64,000 nt of DNA from Coniochaeta sp. PMI_546 (Eukaryota; Ascomycota; Sordariomycetes; Coniochaetales; Coniochaetaceae), in assembly GCA_021432605.1 (NCBI GenBank), contig MU271149.1, forward strand, positions 1,488,001 through 1,552,000, written 5' to 3'. The notes under the pieces are model-generated. The model did not search any database, had not been told where the DNA came from, and saw nothing but the letters and a program-made list of their open reading frames with translations. This document shows, one piece after another, positions 34,735 to 47,200 of the stretch; positions within the stretch are counted from its first letter, which is position 1; every line of letters starts with the position of its first letter. Both the position numbers and the translations under genes were made by a program.

Positions 34735-35215
34735 CGGTTCATAGAACCCGGAACATGAGGTCTCGACTGTGCTGCCCCGAGCTCTACCACTCTTTCCTTC
34801 TCTGATGGCATACTTTTAGCAAAAAAATGGTCGTCACCATTGAGAAGCACAGGTTGGTTTGATGAAGGGAAGCTTGATGACAACGGGAGGTCTGCGCTGG
34901 GTAGGCGGGTAGCATGACGTATGTACTGTATACGGGTATGAAAGGGACTCCAGATGTTGCCCCGCCTTGACGCATGAACTTTTAATTTCTCGCGAACACG
35001 ACGCGAACTGGGGGGGTCCAGCGCGAAGGGAGCATCGCTGGCGTGTCCTTTCCTTGACTGACCATTCGACCGTGTAAACAGGTGAATGACATCCTCCGGG
35101 CAACGGCTTCTTCCTCAAGGCCTTCCACACCGCCCGACTATCATTCGGCGACGCCTGAGGTCTTCCTGCGAGATCAATCCTAACCAACGAACCGTTCCAC
35201 CTCACCTGTTGCACG
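34735..35215. other. Intergenic, promoter side of next gene
   Basis: No gene is seen. A run of seven G lies near 35010. Confidence 0.45.
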
Positions 35216-36055
35216 ATGTCCTCCCTCGTCCTCAAACCACACCTACTCAGTCGATGCGTGCGATGCATCGCGACTGTCTCCAACTGCAGACCGCAGGCGC
35301 TCCGACTAGCATCGACAGTCGCGAAACCTGCCAAAGCGGCTAGTAAAACGGCCGCCGCCAGCGTGCCGAAGAAGAAGATCAGCACAAAGAGCACCGCTGC
35401 CGCTGCCGCACCGGCCAAGAGGCCAAGAAAGAAGTCTGCGCCTGCCGTCGCGACTGGTGCGTCAGAGACACCTACTCCGGCAGTGAAGAAGACGACACGG
35501 GCGGCATCTACAAAGGCTACTGCTTCGGCAAAGAAGGCCGATGCCGGTGTCGGGACGGAGGAAGCCAAGACGACAGCCACGGCCGCTCCACGCACACGGA
35601 AAACTACATCTGCAGCGTCCAAGTCGGCGTCTGCCGCTCCGTCGGCTTCGCGGTCTAAGCCTGCCGATACCTCATCCGCAGCTAAACCTGCGACAGTATC
35701 CAGGGCCAACACCGCTTCGGACCCGCTACCCGAGATCGAGGACGCAATAACAGAGGAAGTTAAAGGAAAAGTGGCACCCGAGCTGATAGGGGCGAATGTC
35801 GACACGTCGAGTCCAGAGTACAAGCAAGCGTCACGGCGGTATGTGTCGGTCATGGTGGCGCTGCCCATCTTGCTGGTCACGTCTTATTTCCTCTTCGATC
35901 GCTGTGAGTACAGACCTTCCCTGCTTTTTTCCCTAAAGCCAAGAGAAGCTAACTAATCCGTGACAGTGGCCTTGGGACATGAACCCAAGAAGCTGGGAGA
36001 CTTCGTCGCCCCAGCACCCGCTCCGGAGAAGAAAGATGAGGACTCGCCAGCGTAG
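35216..36055 (+). CDS. Lysine/alanine/threonine-rich protein with predicted mitochondrial presequence and one membrane helix
   Basis: No named family recognised. Exons 35216-35903 and 35967-36055 give 258 residues. The first 35 residues are rich in Arg, Ser and Leu without acids, as in mitochondrial presequences. Residues about 36-165 are a low-complexity Ala/Lys/Thr/Ser tract resembling linker-histone tails. The ordered part is C-terminal: EEVKGKVAPELIGANV, SPEYKQASRRYVSV, one hydrophobic helix VMVALPILLVTSYFLF, and HEPKKLGDFVAP. The arrangement suggests a fungal inner-membrane protein with its short C-terminal tail on the far side. The short second exon codes the conserved-looking LALGHEPKKLGDF segment. 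Localisation is inference; a nuclear role for the basic tract is the alternative. Confidence 0.72.
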
Positions 36056-37080
36056 GGCCCTATATTTAGTTGCAGAAATGATAACACGTCTCAACTCAAC
36101 GACGCCGTTGTGACTGGTGATGCCGCGAATGTGACACAGTCGGACGAGATCAACCTTACTTACAAACTGGTAGCTGCTGACCGTTTTGGGTCTACACGGG
36201 GGCCTTGAGAGACAATGAGCCTGGTTACTAGCATGTTTGCTACATGCATGCAGCTTGCTACCACGATTGACGATCTCTGTGTTGCAACGTATCTTATGAG
36301 ATCATCTTCAGGCCCCATTCGCAGCCACCCAGCCACCTCCGGACCGACCTTGTTTTAGTGCACGGCGCCTCATGCAGCCTTGTTCAAGGAAACTCGCCCA
36401 AGACCCATTACTAGCAAAGGAAATAGACCTGAAACAGCATCGTGACTGGTTGACAAAGGCTGCTTCAAACTCTCAAGATCGCTGAATGGTTCGCTCAGCG
36501 AGGCACAGCCGCCATTGAAGAGGAACTGAGGGGTGGCATCCGGAAAGCTCCGTCCAAGAGATGAAAAAGCTCCCGAGAGCTTTCAAGTTCCGTTTCATGG
36601 CTCGTCTAGTCGCGTAACGCCTGCATACAGCCACAATGCTAGGTTGCACCTGGTCGTAGCTGCGTCCAATCGGCATCCCGAAATGGTCGTTGCAGCCACC
36701 GCCATCGCTCAAGCCCAGCTGGTCCAGACCATTTAGCATAAGACTACATCGGCACTGGTTTCCAGCCGCACTTTAGGGCTCGGCGCTGAAGTCTGCCACG
36801 ATACGCCAGCCATGCCTGCCATGTTCCTCTGCGGCTTGCCTGCTTGTGCTTCTGTGCGCTATCCCAGTAAAATGGCGTCGGTCCCCTTCCTTGTGGGTGT
36901 GGTGCTCGGCTTCTCCTCTTCTCACGCCAGTGAGCATCGCTGGCCACGCAGAATGTCGGTCCAGAAAGCCAGGTAGAATATGAGGAAGAGGGACACGGCA
37001 GAGGAAGCATTATTCTGAGCGCCTGGTTATAGTTGTGGAGTTTGCTATAACGGGGCCCGGTCGGCGCCGCGATTCAAAAG
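36056..37080. other. Intergenic, no gene seen
   Basis: About 1 kb between same-strand genes. The right end is the presumed promoter of the large membrane protein. No motif can be supported. Confidence 0.45.
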
Positions 37081-40000
37081 ATGTTCCACCCGGCTCGGCG
37101 ACGGGCCGATCCCACTGCCTACGAATACAACATCCAGGCGACAGAGGACCACGAGGAAGACCCAGACCATGTCCACCCCATCGCAGCAGAGAAGCGGAGG
37201 GTGCCGATAGGCAAGCGGGCGAATTACAAGCCCACCGCTTTGACTTGGCCATTCCTCGTGACGCAGATCGTGGTGCTCGGCATTGCGATAGGCTTGATTG
37301 TGTGGGCGGAAAAGGCGATGCCGGATTCTGACAGCACGGCGATCATCGACCCGATACCGTCCCAGGCGTTTCCTGGCCGGCTGGTTCGGGCAGAGTTCGG
37401 AAAGCAGTTCCGGAGAGACAACACGAGCACCGACGTTGAGACGACGAGGACGCAGCTCGATGTACAGGTCACGACCAGTTTGGCCGACGATGGCGGTTCC
37501 ACGGCGTCCAGTTCTGGGGCCACGGCACCGACTAACTTGTCTGACGATCCAAAGACATCTGGCACACGTACCGCAGCTTCTGCGTCGGGTGTGGTCTCGG
37601 TGGACACGACTCAGACTGGCGAGCATGGCTCGGTCACTGCCTCAGAAACCTCATCGAGCATTACGCTCCCGAGCTCACAGTCGAGCCCTACCCTAAGCTC
37701 ATCGGCCGATGCGTTCAGTAGCAACTCGGAGTCGTCGGGAGCTGCCACAAGGACAGGGGAGTCGAGTTCCTCGGGAAGCTCGACAACAGCCACAAGCGGG
37801 TCATCGTCTGACGGTGAAATTTCTACGACTTCGAGCAGCCACGCAGGGGAATCGACTGTGACAGACACCAGTTCAATCACAGGTTCCCAGCAGTCAGGGA
37901 CCTCGACTCGAACATTGTCGTCGGCCACCTCAGAATCTATGTCCGGGTCTAATCAGAGCAACAAGAACGGAAAGATCAGCATATACGTCGATCCAACTGC
38001 CACGGACAACACCACGTCTTTCATTACGTCAATCTTTACGAGCGACTTCACGACGACGGCAAAGTCCACCATGAACGTGACAAGCACACTGACCATACCG
38101 GAGCACACGACGACGTTCAACGTCACGCGGTCTACCGTCATAACTACCCACCAGACCAGGACGGGCAACTTTACTCGACCACCCAGCACGGTCCCTTTCT
38201 CGTACACAGTTACCGAGACATTCAGCTCAACATCAGTATTCAGCTCCACGGGCTTCGAGTCGCAAGAGCCGTCTACCACTGTTCTTGTGTCTGAGGTGAC
38301 CTCGGTAGTCGAGTCGTTCACCGTCATTGCTCCTACGACGGTCGCCAGCGAGGTCGTCGAGCCCACGACCATAACTTCGGTGACAGTCTTTCCAACCACC
38401 TCCGAGGTCCCTGACACGACGTCGCAGACCGTTGTCCAGACCTACGTCCCATATCTGTCGACGGGACAGACCGTCATCACGTCAGTGGCCACAGTGATCA
38501 TCCAGCCGCCTCAGACACAGGCGAAGACTGAAGCCCCGGTCGTCATCGTCGGCACGAGCGTGTCGGGAGGCCAAGTGTATACGGTTGTGCAGACCTTCGC
38601 ACCCCAGACCAAGATTTTCGGGGACAACCAGGGGCCGGTGACCCAGGTTTCGACGCCGCCTCCGCAGACGATCGTGTCCCAGGTCGGCGGCACTGTTACG
38701 ACAAACTTCATTGTCATTACGCCCACGCCGACCACCCAGACGGTCTCATTCAGCGTGGAGTCCACCATCGGCGGAGAGTCACAGACCTTCGTTCAGACCC
38801 AAGCGCCGCAGACCATCGTTACCTCACAAGGCGGCAGCCTCGTGACCCTAATCAGCACACCACCTCCGCAGACGCGGGTGACAGTCGTTGGAGGCACCCT
38901 TACTACGGTCCCTGTGACTTCCACCTCCTCCGGATTCCAGCCGATATCCTACGTGATAACGACCAACGTCGGCGGCTCAACGAGCGTCGTGGTGGCCACG
39001 CAGGCCCCTACAAAGGTCGTCACCACCATCAACGGCACGCCGGTCACGATTGACACCACCTTTCCCCCAACAACCTACACGACCACCTTCGGCGGCACCC
39101 AAGTAACAGAAACGACAGTAACCTCCCCGACAGCCACCGACCCGATTACCCTCACCTTCGCCTCAACCATATCCGGCACGCTGACAACGATAATCCAAAC
39201 CTTCCCGCCGACAACTTACCTAACCTCCCTCTCCGGCCACCTCTCCACCATCATCACGACACCCTCGCCGTCGACCTACCTGTCCACCGCACCCCTCTCA
39301 TCCACAACATTCACCTCAACCTCCACCCCTGCCTCCACGACGACCTCCCCGCCCCCGGCACAGACATCCCTCGTCATCACCACCAAGACGTACGACCTGT
39401 CCTCCCGCGAGTACTTCACCGGCACCTTCCTGCCGCCCCTCCTGGCCGTATCCCTCGTCATCCCCCTGCGCATAATCGACCTCAACGCCAAGCTATACCA
39501 GCCCTTCAACTCCCTCGCCCACCCGGGCGGGGCCTCGGGCTACGACGCCCTGACCCTCCAGTTCACGGGCCTGATGGGCTTCGTGACCCCCGCCGTGACC
39601 CTCCTGCAGGGCCACCCGGTCCCCTTCATCACCACCCTCATGGTCCTCTGCGCCAGCCTCATGGTGCCCCTGGCCGTGGAGGCCGTCTCCCTCAAGCTCC
39701 ACGGCCACTGCAGCCCCCTGTCCTCGCAGGGCTGCGCCGCCGCCCTGGGCGTCAGCCCGGCCAGCGCCCACGCCCTCCTCGCCCTCGCCGCCGCCGTCAT
39801 CCTCCTCCTCTGCCTCCTCCTCCTCTCCCTGCGCGGCTGGGTCACCGGCCTCCACGCCAACCCCTGGAACGCCGCCGGCATCGCCTCCCTGGCCCGCAAT
39901 CCGGACCTCCGCATCCAGGGCGGCAGCGACGCCTCCCTGCGCCGCGCCGTGGCCGACAAGACCTACGGACTGGGCTACTACGAGACCCCCGACGGGAGGG

Positions 40001-41272
40001 GGGAGGAGTACGGCCTCCTGCTGGCGGACGACTCGGGCCGGGGCCTGGCCGGTTCCGCTTCCGCTTCCGGCGCCGGCGCCGTCACGGCCGACACCGAGAG
40101 CGAGGACATGGCGTACCTCCACCGCGACAGGTTCGGGAGGCGGAAGGCCAAGACCCTGCCGTTCATGACGCTCCGGTACCCCTGGCGGGTGGCCTTTCTG
40201 ACCTACCTGGTGGGACTCCTGGTGCTCATCGCCTACTACGACTACACCCTTGTCGCGCAGGTGAGGGACCCGACGGTGCCGCACTACACCCGCTTCCACC
40301 TGTTCTTCGACTCGCACAGCTTCGGCATCCGGTTCCTGTTTGCCAGCCTGGGCGTCATCATCACCTTTTGCTGGCAGGCTTTCTTCGTCGGTATGTCTTA
40401 CCATTTTTTCCCAACACATTTCTCCTTTTTCCTTTTTCCCCCCCCCCTTTTCCTGCCTTACAAATTCCTCGGGGGGGTTTGATTTTTTTTTTTTTTTTTT
40501 TTTTCCCTTTCTTTTTTGCTGACGGAGAAATCTCCTCTATTCAGCCGTCGCGACCATAGTCCCCTTCCACGCGATGGCCTACCGCACCCAGCCGGCGTCG
40601 AGGTCCATACTGGTGTCGCGGCCCACGAACGCCTTCTACGGCATCTACCTGGCCGCGAGGCAGAGGCACGCCTTCTACATCGCCGCGTCGCTGATGGCGA
40701 TCCTGTCCGAGTTCCTGCCGATACTGCTGTCCAACATCCCGCACAAGCTGACGCAGGTGCTGGCGCCGACCCTGGTGTGCACGAGGGTCAGCATGGCGTT
40801 CCTGGCGGCCATGGTCGGGGTGGTGGGGTGGAGCTTCTTCATCCGCTGGCCGCCGATGCCGGTCGACCCGCGGAGCGTGGCGGGGATGGTGTGGTATGTC
40901 TGTGAGAGCCGCATGCTGGCCGACTTTGCGGGCCTGTCGGAGATGGGCGGGAGGGAGAGGGATAGGAGGGTGGAGGAGATGGGGAGGCGGTATTATTATG
41001 GTGATCTGTTGGGGAGGACGAGGATTGGGGTCGATGCGGACCCGGGACTCGGGGAGGGGGTGGTCACGGCTTACTTGCCTAGGGGTTGGGAGGGGGAGGG
41101 CTTGGATCCGGCGCCGAATGATGGGCTGGCGCCGCGGATGGATCGGCCGGTGGCTGCGGGTGGGGGAGGGGGATATGGGACGGTCAGGAGGGGGGAGGAT
41201 GTTGTTAGGGCGGTGCTGGGACGGAGAGATGAGTGGGATAATGAGGATGTGGCGCCTAATAGACGGGGATGA
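37081..41272 (+). CDS. Large Ser/Thr-rich DUF3433-type membrane protein
   Basis: Exons 37081-40390 and 40545-41272 give 1345 residues. A short cytosolic tail leads to one membrane helix (about 52-74, WPFLVTQIVVLGIAIGLIVW). About 650 residues rich in Ser and Thr follow, probably extracellular and O-glycosylated; the second half consists of imperfect beta-type repeats around APQT, GG and VTT. The C-terminal part has several membrane helices beginning FLPPLLAVSLVIPLRIIDLN, with WVTGLHANPWNAAGIASL and the TLRYPWR segment typical of DUF3433 proteins. The function of the family is unknown; a cell-surface sensor or wall-linked role is plausible. The 154-base intron contains long C and T runs. The start is the first ATG of the open frame; an upstream exon cannot be excluded. 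Confidence 0.85.
40477..40505. repeat. Poly-T tract inside intron
   Basis: A long T run, preceded by a C run near 40440-40448, lies in the intron of the DUF3433-type gene, just upstream of the acceptor TATTCAG at 40538-40544. It probably serves as the polypyrimidine tract and is likely length-variable. Confidence 0.7.
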
Positions 41273-41795
41273 CGGTCGTGATATGCTCTTGAGAATGGGA
41301 ACTGCTTCGGGGATTATACCATGTGGTCGGAGTTGGCATGTGCTTTTCGTGGCTGGTGTTCATGACGGTGGTGTTACACGAGATTGGCTTTGATGAACAA
41401 GGGTTTGTTTTATGCCACTTTGGCTGTAGTTCTGGACATACTGCATTAGAGTAGAGAGTAGAGACTCATAGTAGATGACGAAGCATTGTTTCAATGATGG
41501 TTCTGCCGTGACTTGGGTTGTGGTTTCTGCTGATCACTTGAGGTTGATGTCAGACAGGTGGATTACCATTCACACACTCTCCCCTACCCTTCTATCTATG
41601 GTAAGCCAAATCGCAGGGGTTATCTGGAGAAATACAATGCTACCGAGAGTGCAAGCGTCCCCGATGCAACAGACCCATATTCAAGCGTTGAGACATTGAG
41701 GTGTCATGCAGACATGGCGATGGCATACCATTGTCAGTCTCCAGCGGGAGACACAACAGGCCAGTCCAGGCACTGATCACGAAACATGTGCCCTT
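41273..41795. other. Convergent 3' intergenic region
   Basis: This lies between the stops of the DUF3433-type gene and the naphthol reductase. No gene is seen. Confidence 0.5.
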
Positions 41796-43033
41796 TTACA
41801 TGCAAGCGGCACCGTCGATGCCGAGGACCTTGCCGTTGATCCACTCTCCGTCTTGCGATGCGAGGAAGCAGACGACGCGGGCAATGTCGATGGGCAGGCC
41901 GACACGGTGGAGCGGTGACCATGTGCAGGCGTACTAGAGGTGTCAGTACTGGGCTTGAGCTCAAGCGTGACGAATACCGCGTGTGCTCACCTCGTCGACG
42001 TCGTCATCAGACAGGTTCGCGCCGTTGGGGATGTACTCCCTGCAGACGGCATGGTACATGTCCGTCTTGATACCGCCGGGGGCGACAGCGTTGACTGTAA
42101 TCTTCTTATCACCAAAGTCTGCAGCAGGGAATTAGCATATGTTCTTATTTTCCACCCGGAGGAGTGTTTGCAAAAGCGTTTGTGTGTGGGGGTGGTCCGG
42201 AGATTGAACTGGGGAAATCTGGGTGTCTTGTCCGGGACACTCTCCTGCCCAGTCACCCGTCGCCCACCAACCTGCATGCAGACAGCGGCCGGCAGTTTTG
42301 AGCTTGGGATAGACAACCCAGAGAAGGCTACCGTGGGGAACGGGATAATATCCGCTGCAGTCGCGGAACATCGGACAGCAGAGAGACTCAAACTCACCAA
42401 TCGCCATGCAGCGCACAAATGTCTCAATGGTGCCCTTGGAACCAGAGTAGACGGCGTGCTTGGGCACACCCTTGGCTTGTCCGGTGATGGAGCCCATGAG
42501 GATCAGCCGTCCGCCGACCTCGAGGTGCTTGTACGCCTCGCGCGCCACGAAGAACTGGCCGCGCGTGTTGATGTTGAAGACGCGGTCGAACTCCTCCGGG
42601 GTGACGTCCTTGACGTGGCCGAACGACACCACGCCGCTGTTGGAGCAGACAATGTTGAGCTTGCCGAAGATCTTGACGGCCTCCTCGAACATGCGCACGA
42701 TCTGGTCGACGTCCGACACGTTGGCCTTGATCGAGGCCGCGTCCGAGCCGGACTTCTTGATGGCCTGCACGACCTCCTCGGCCGACTCTTGGCTGTTGGC
42801 GTAGTTGACGATGACTTTTGCGCCGCGGCGGCCGAGCTCGAGGGCCATCTCTCTGCCGATTCCGCGCCCTTGGAAACCCAGGTTTAGCGAGAGTGCATCA
42901 CGGTGTTGGAGGGAGAACACGTACCGGCACCAGTGACAAGCGCTACCTTGCCCTCAAGTGACGCAGATGCCAGACCCAGAGGGCCCGGGATCTGGTCGTA
43001 CTTGCCCTCCGTGGCGGTAGTAAGCCCAGGCAT
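41796..43033 (-). CDS. BUF1: 1,3,8-trihydroxynaphthalene reductase (DHN-melanin type SDR)
   Basis: NADPH-dependent reduction of trihydroxynaphthalene to vermelone in DHN-melanin synthesis, cytosolic. Four exons (43033-42925, 42868-42398, 42118-41991, 41933-41796) give 281 residues, against 283 for the Magnaporthe enzyme. Cofactor motif TGAGRGIGRE spans the first junction. Catalytic Ser163 (GSITGQ), Tyr177 and Lys181 (YSGSK) match the known triad. [18 protein letters not shown] and [15 protein letters not shown] are near-diagnostic. The protein ends ACM; a terminal methionine is the state reported for the trihydroxy rather than the tetrahydroxy enzyme. Other names are THR1 and BRN1. The second intron is unusually long (279 bases). 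No PKS, scytalone dehydratase or melanin regulator is in the window. Confidence 0.93.
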
Positions 43034-44214
43034 CTTGCTATGTTCGGCGTGCTGTGTTGTGTCCGGTTGAGGTCAAGGGGTGTCAACGCTTGCCAGTGAT
43101 CTGAGCAGAGGGGACTTGTTCAAGAAAGCACAAGGCAACAAAGTGGCCGTAGAGACAGACGCTCGACAGATAGACTCGGTATTTAGATGGGAGGTCTGTC
43201 TTCCTTGGCCAACAGACGGAGAAATGCGACTTTATAACAAGGTTGGGCCAATGCCCCCCCCTCCCCCCTAGTGGTCGCGGATGGGCAATACATTGGGGTT
43301 TCCCCCGGCGCCCCGTTCGGGCCTCCGGTGGTCGCTCTCGAGACCTCGGACTACAGGCGAGAGGCGAGAAGCGAGAAGCCGCCCAAAAGGAACCGGCGCC
43401 TGGTTGGGAGTCTCGGGGCTGCATCTCATCCCCAGCATCGTCTCTGTTGGCATCTGCAAACAAAATAGAGTTTAAGTTTCACAGCCGCATTCTGAGCTTG
43501 CCTGATCCGTGGGCTGTTGGTAGTTTGAGCATCTTGTCGTGGTTTGCAGACGCGCCGTCCAACGAAGCGAATTAAAGGGGGGTGTAACAATGAGGCGGTC
43601 CGGCGGGAGCGCCACGCAATGGAACTCCCCCACCAGGACCCGAAGACTATGACTACCCCTGCAGAGGACGGTACACTCCGGACAATTGGGCCTTAGTCGT
43701 CCAAATACGGCCAGCTCCATGTTGTAACGAGTTTATCCGGACAAGATCACAGAATGCACCTGGCTCTGTTCGCCTATTTAACGAAGCTCGGAGAGCATGT
43801 CCGGTAGGTGTCAGGGTCGCACAACGGAGTGTTGGCTCGGCTCCAGAGCTGATTCTGCCACTGTGTCCTGGTTCTCGGGAATTTGTAGACTTGTTAGTTT
43901 TGCGTTTCGATGGTTCCAACAGGTTAACTTGAAGCGTCGTCTCGCAACGATTTCACTCTGAAGTATGAATATGCGACCGCTTAGGGGTGTTAGGGCTATT
44001 CTCGCTGCCCTCACTCTATCACCAGGAAGCTTGCCTCCGATCCAGCAAACGTGGGAATGCAGTGTCCTATAAGAGGGACGAGAGAGATGGCGTATTGTCC
44101 TAGAGAATACGTCCTGATATCAAAAGTTACGGCGAGGCGCATCAAGAAAGCGATTTAGTATCTTCCGGAAGCCCTTTATGTATTTCCGCCTCAATCGCAA
44201 CAAGTAAGTCTAGT
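43034..44214. other. Promoter of naphthol reductase and intergenic region
   Basis: About 1.2 kb with no supported gene. A C-rich tract at 43254-43268 lies about 220 bases upstream of the reductase start. Confidence 0.4.
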
Positions 44215-47200
44215 TCACCTGACGATACTTGTTTCCTTACTCTCCTTCATGTAGGATAGAAGCTCCTCCAGAATGTCATCTCGTCCAAACTTCTTCGCTA
44301 TCGACGCTGGCGATTGCCCCGTGACGCTTTTGGACTCCGGGTCAGCGCCTCCGCGAAGAAGGGCCTTGACAACCTTGAGGTGACCATACTCGACGGCCCA
44401 GGATAGCGCGGTTCTTCCGCTGTCATCACGTCGCTCGAGGTTGACGGACTTGAGTGAAACGAGTGTTTCTATAACCTGGGACGAGTCATTCTGAATAGCC
44501 CACGCCAGAGGAGTCCATCCATCCACATCTCTATCGTCGACCCCTGGGCACCCATAACGTAAAAGCATGCGCAGTGCATCGAGGTGCCCCCCGGCGCAAG
44601 CCCAGGAGATTGCGTTTCTCTGGTCTTGATCGACGGTTGCCTTGTCCACCTTGGAGTCTCGGGCCAGGATGCGGACGGTGGCGGTGCAGCCATTACCCGC
44701 AGCCCAGGAAAGGGGTGATCGTCCTGTAGCGTCGTCGAGATTGGCGTCAACCTTTGGCACCTTGAGCAGTATCTTCAAGACTTCGTCCATCCCTTCTCCC
44801 GCGGCCCAAGACACAGCTGTGCGTCCTCGTTTGTCGCGATGATTGATATCAATAGTGGGACGCTTGGTTAGCTCGGAGACAATGGAAGCATGCCCGCCTA
44901 CGGCAGCCCACAACAACGCAGTGGCGCCAGAATCGTCCTCTTCCTCAATGTTGCAGCCATCCCGACCTAAAAGTGTCTTCACAATGTCGACATGTCCACT
45001 GCTGCATGCAACCATAAGTGCTGTTCTCCCGCTCCTTCCTCGGAGGTTCATATCAGTCCGCTTGTCTTCCAAGAGTGTGATGACACAGTCGATATGTCCG
45101 TTATGGGAAGCACAAGTAAGTGCAGACTGCCCGTCGCAGACCTGCACGTTGGGGTCAGCGCCTGCTTGGATCAGCGTGCTAACAATCCTGCAGTGCCCCT
45201 GATCGGCTGCCCAAAATAATGCGTGGTCCTTTTGCGTCTTGGAAGTAGTGTCGAGAGTAGTGCCGATGTGTTGCTCAAGGGTCACGTGAAGGTTGAAGTA
45301 AGCAGCCGCAGTCATCAGATCAAAACTTTCCGGGACTCTGTGATCAAGAGCAGCCATCTCCGTCCGAAACCCCGATACCCAATTGGAGCAGCTAGCAGTG
45401 GTTGTGTCGAGAAGACTCCTTGCAGCTTCTCTTAACTCGAGAGGCGCGGACGCTTCGCAGAGCGCATAGTGCTCAGTCCAATTCCGGGATGCGTAGCGGT
45501 AGAAAGGATGCTTCGATGCAAGAAATCGATAAGCATCGGCAACAAGAGTGTCAGGCTCCGCGAACATATTATGTGGGAAAAGGCCCTCTGCATCATCGTC
45601 CCAGATTTTGGCGTCTGTCGATATGATTGAGCTCTCGTACGGACCAGGAGAGTCAGAAGCCGAATCGTCGAGGGTATTTGCAATATCGCTGACATCAACT
45701 GCGAAGTCTTCAAGCAGGAGGTAGTGGACACATGCCGAAGCAATAAGTAGCGCACTCTCCTCCTCCCCAATGGGAATTATCGCGGGGAACTCATTGTCAT
45801 GGCGAATGCATTGCAAAAGGAAATCCTTTGCTGACTGATGCACCAGCGCAACTTTGGAGTCAGAGATCCTCACTAGGGGTCCTAGTATACCTTGGAGTGT
45901 GATCTCCATTGCAGACTGGCAGTCAGAGGCAACACTCTCCGAGGTACGGTGACTCGAGTCTATGGTGAAGGCGATGTTGATTTCGTCCAAGGTTAGAGGC
46001 CGTGAACTCCCCAAGATTAGCTTCAGAAGCTTCGACGCCTTGTCGTGGTGATCCGAAGGTATGCCAGATAGGAAGCCCAGATATGTCGTCTCTAGATCAG
46101 GTGGCAGTGTCGCAATGAGGTTCTGGAAAATCTTGCCTGATGCTATGACGCTCTTCTCCAACGACGTGAGTACCATGTTGACCCACAGAAAGGTTTGGCC
46201 AGATTTAGAATGTAACGTCTGGCGCAGAGACTCGTTTGTCACCGGTGAGATATTCCGTCTTCGGGAGATTTCGTCCACTCGTTGCTGAATGTAGATTTGA
46301 AGATCTTGCTCGTAGCCCCTCTGTCCCTCGTCGATAGCAATGCAGTGCTTAGCGATGTCGTTGATGCTTCCCTCGATTGCCATCAGAGACGGACGGCTTG
46401 TACAGATAAACTTGACATGCTGTCCACCAACTGGCATGCGGCTCGACGCTTGAGTGAAACTCCAGATACAGTCTATGAGCGAATGGCGAGTGGTACTCTC
46501 ACATTCATCGAGCCCGTCGATGATTATATATGTAGGGCCACATCTCGGATCGGTTGTGATTTTCACAAAGATATTCCAAAGCGCAGCGAAAGACTGGACC
46601 ATATGTGTCCCCTGAATGTCGAAAACTCGCCTCACATGTCGAATAAGCGACCGGTGGTTGCAAATAAGCTGGAAGATCACTCCGAGCAAAATATGTTTTG
46701 CATCTCTCTGGTTATTGACTTTGCCGTCGCAGAAGTAGATGCAAACGTTGTTCAGGGGTCGAGACGACTGGGCTTCTCCCAAGTGCTTGGCTAAGAAGAA
46801 TGAGAGGACTGTCTTGCCACAGCCGGGATGCCCAGTCAACCACAGGAGGGTGCTTTCTGCCCTGCGAGCCCAAGCAACAAAATCAGGATGGTCCACAATC
46901 CATTGGCAAGTCCCTCTGGCCGGACTCGGCAACATTCTTTGGTAGTCAGCCATGTCGAAGACACTCAGAAGTTTCATGCATGATTTTTCTGACTCGTTGA
47001 AGGCTGTATAAGCAGTCAGTATTGTGATGGGATATTGCTGATAGTTCACGGTGAGCAGATTGACGCACTCTCGGAGGAAAGTGTACTTGCGCGGTGGCGT
47101 GGATGCTGCACAACTCGAGAGTTCCGCGCGATTCTTCGCAAAGCCTTCGACACTGTCTTATAGTCATCCGTTTCACCGGGGAACCGGCAAATATTCCGAT

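Noticed and set aside
39493-40419. 308-codon antisense frame in the DUF3433-type gene
   Set aside because: Repetitive Glu/Gly/Val composition expected from the antisense of a Ser/Leu-rich GC-rich exon.
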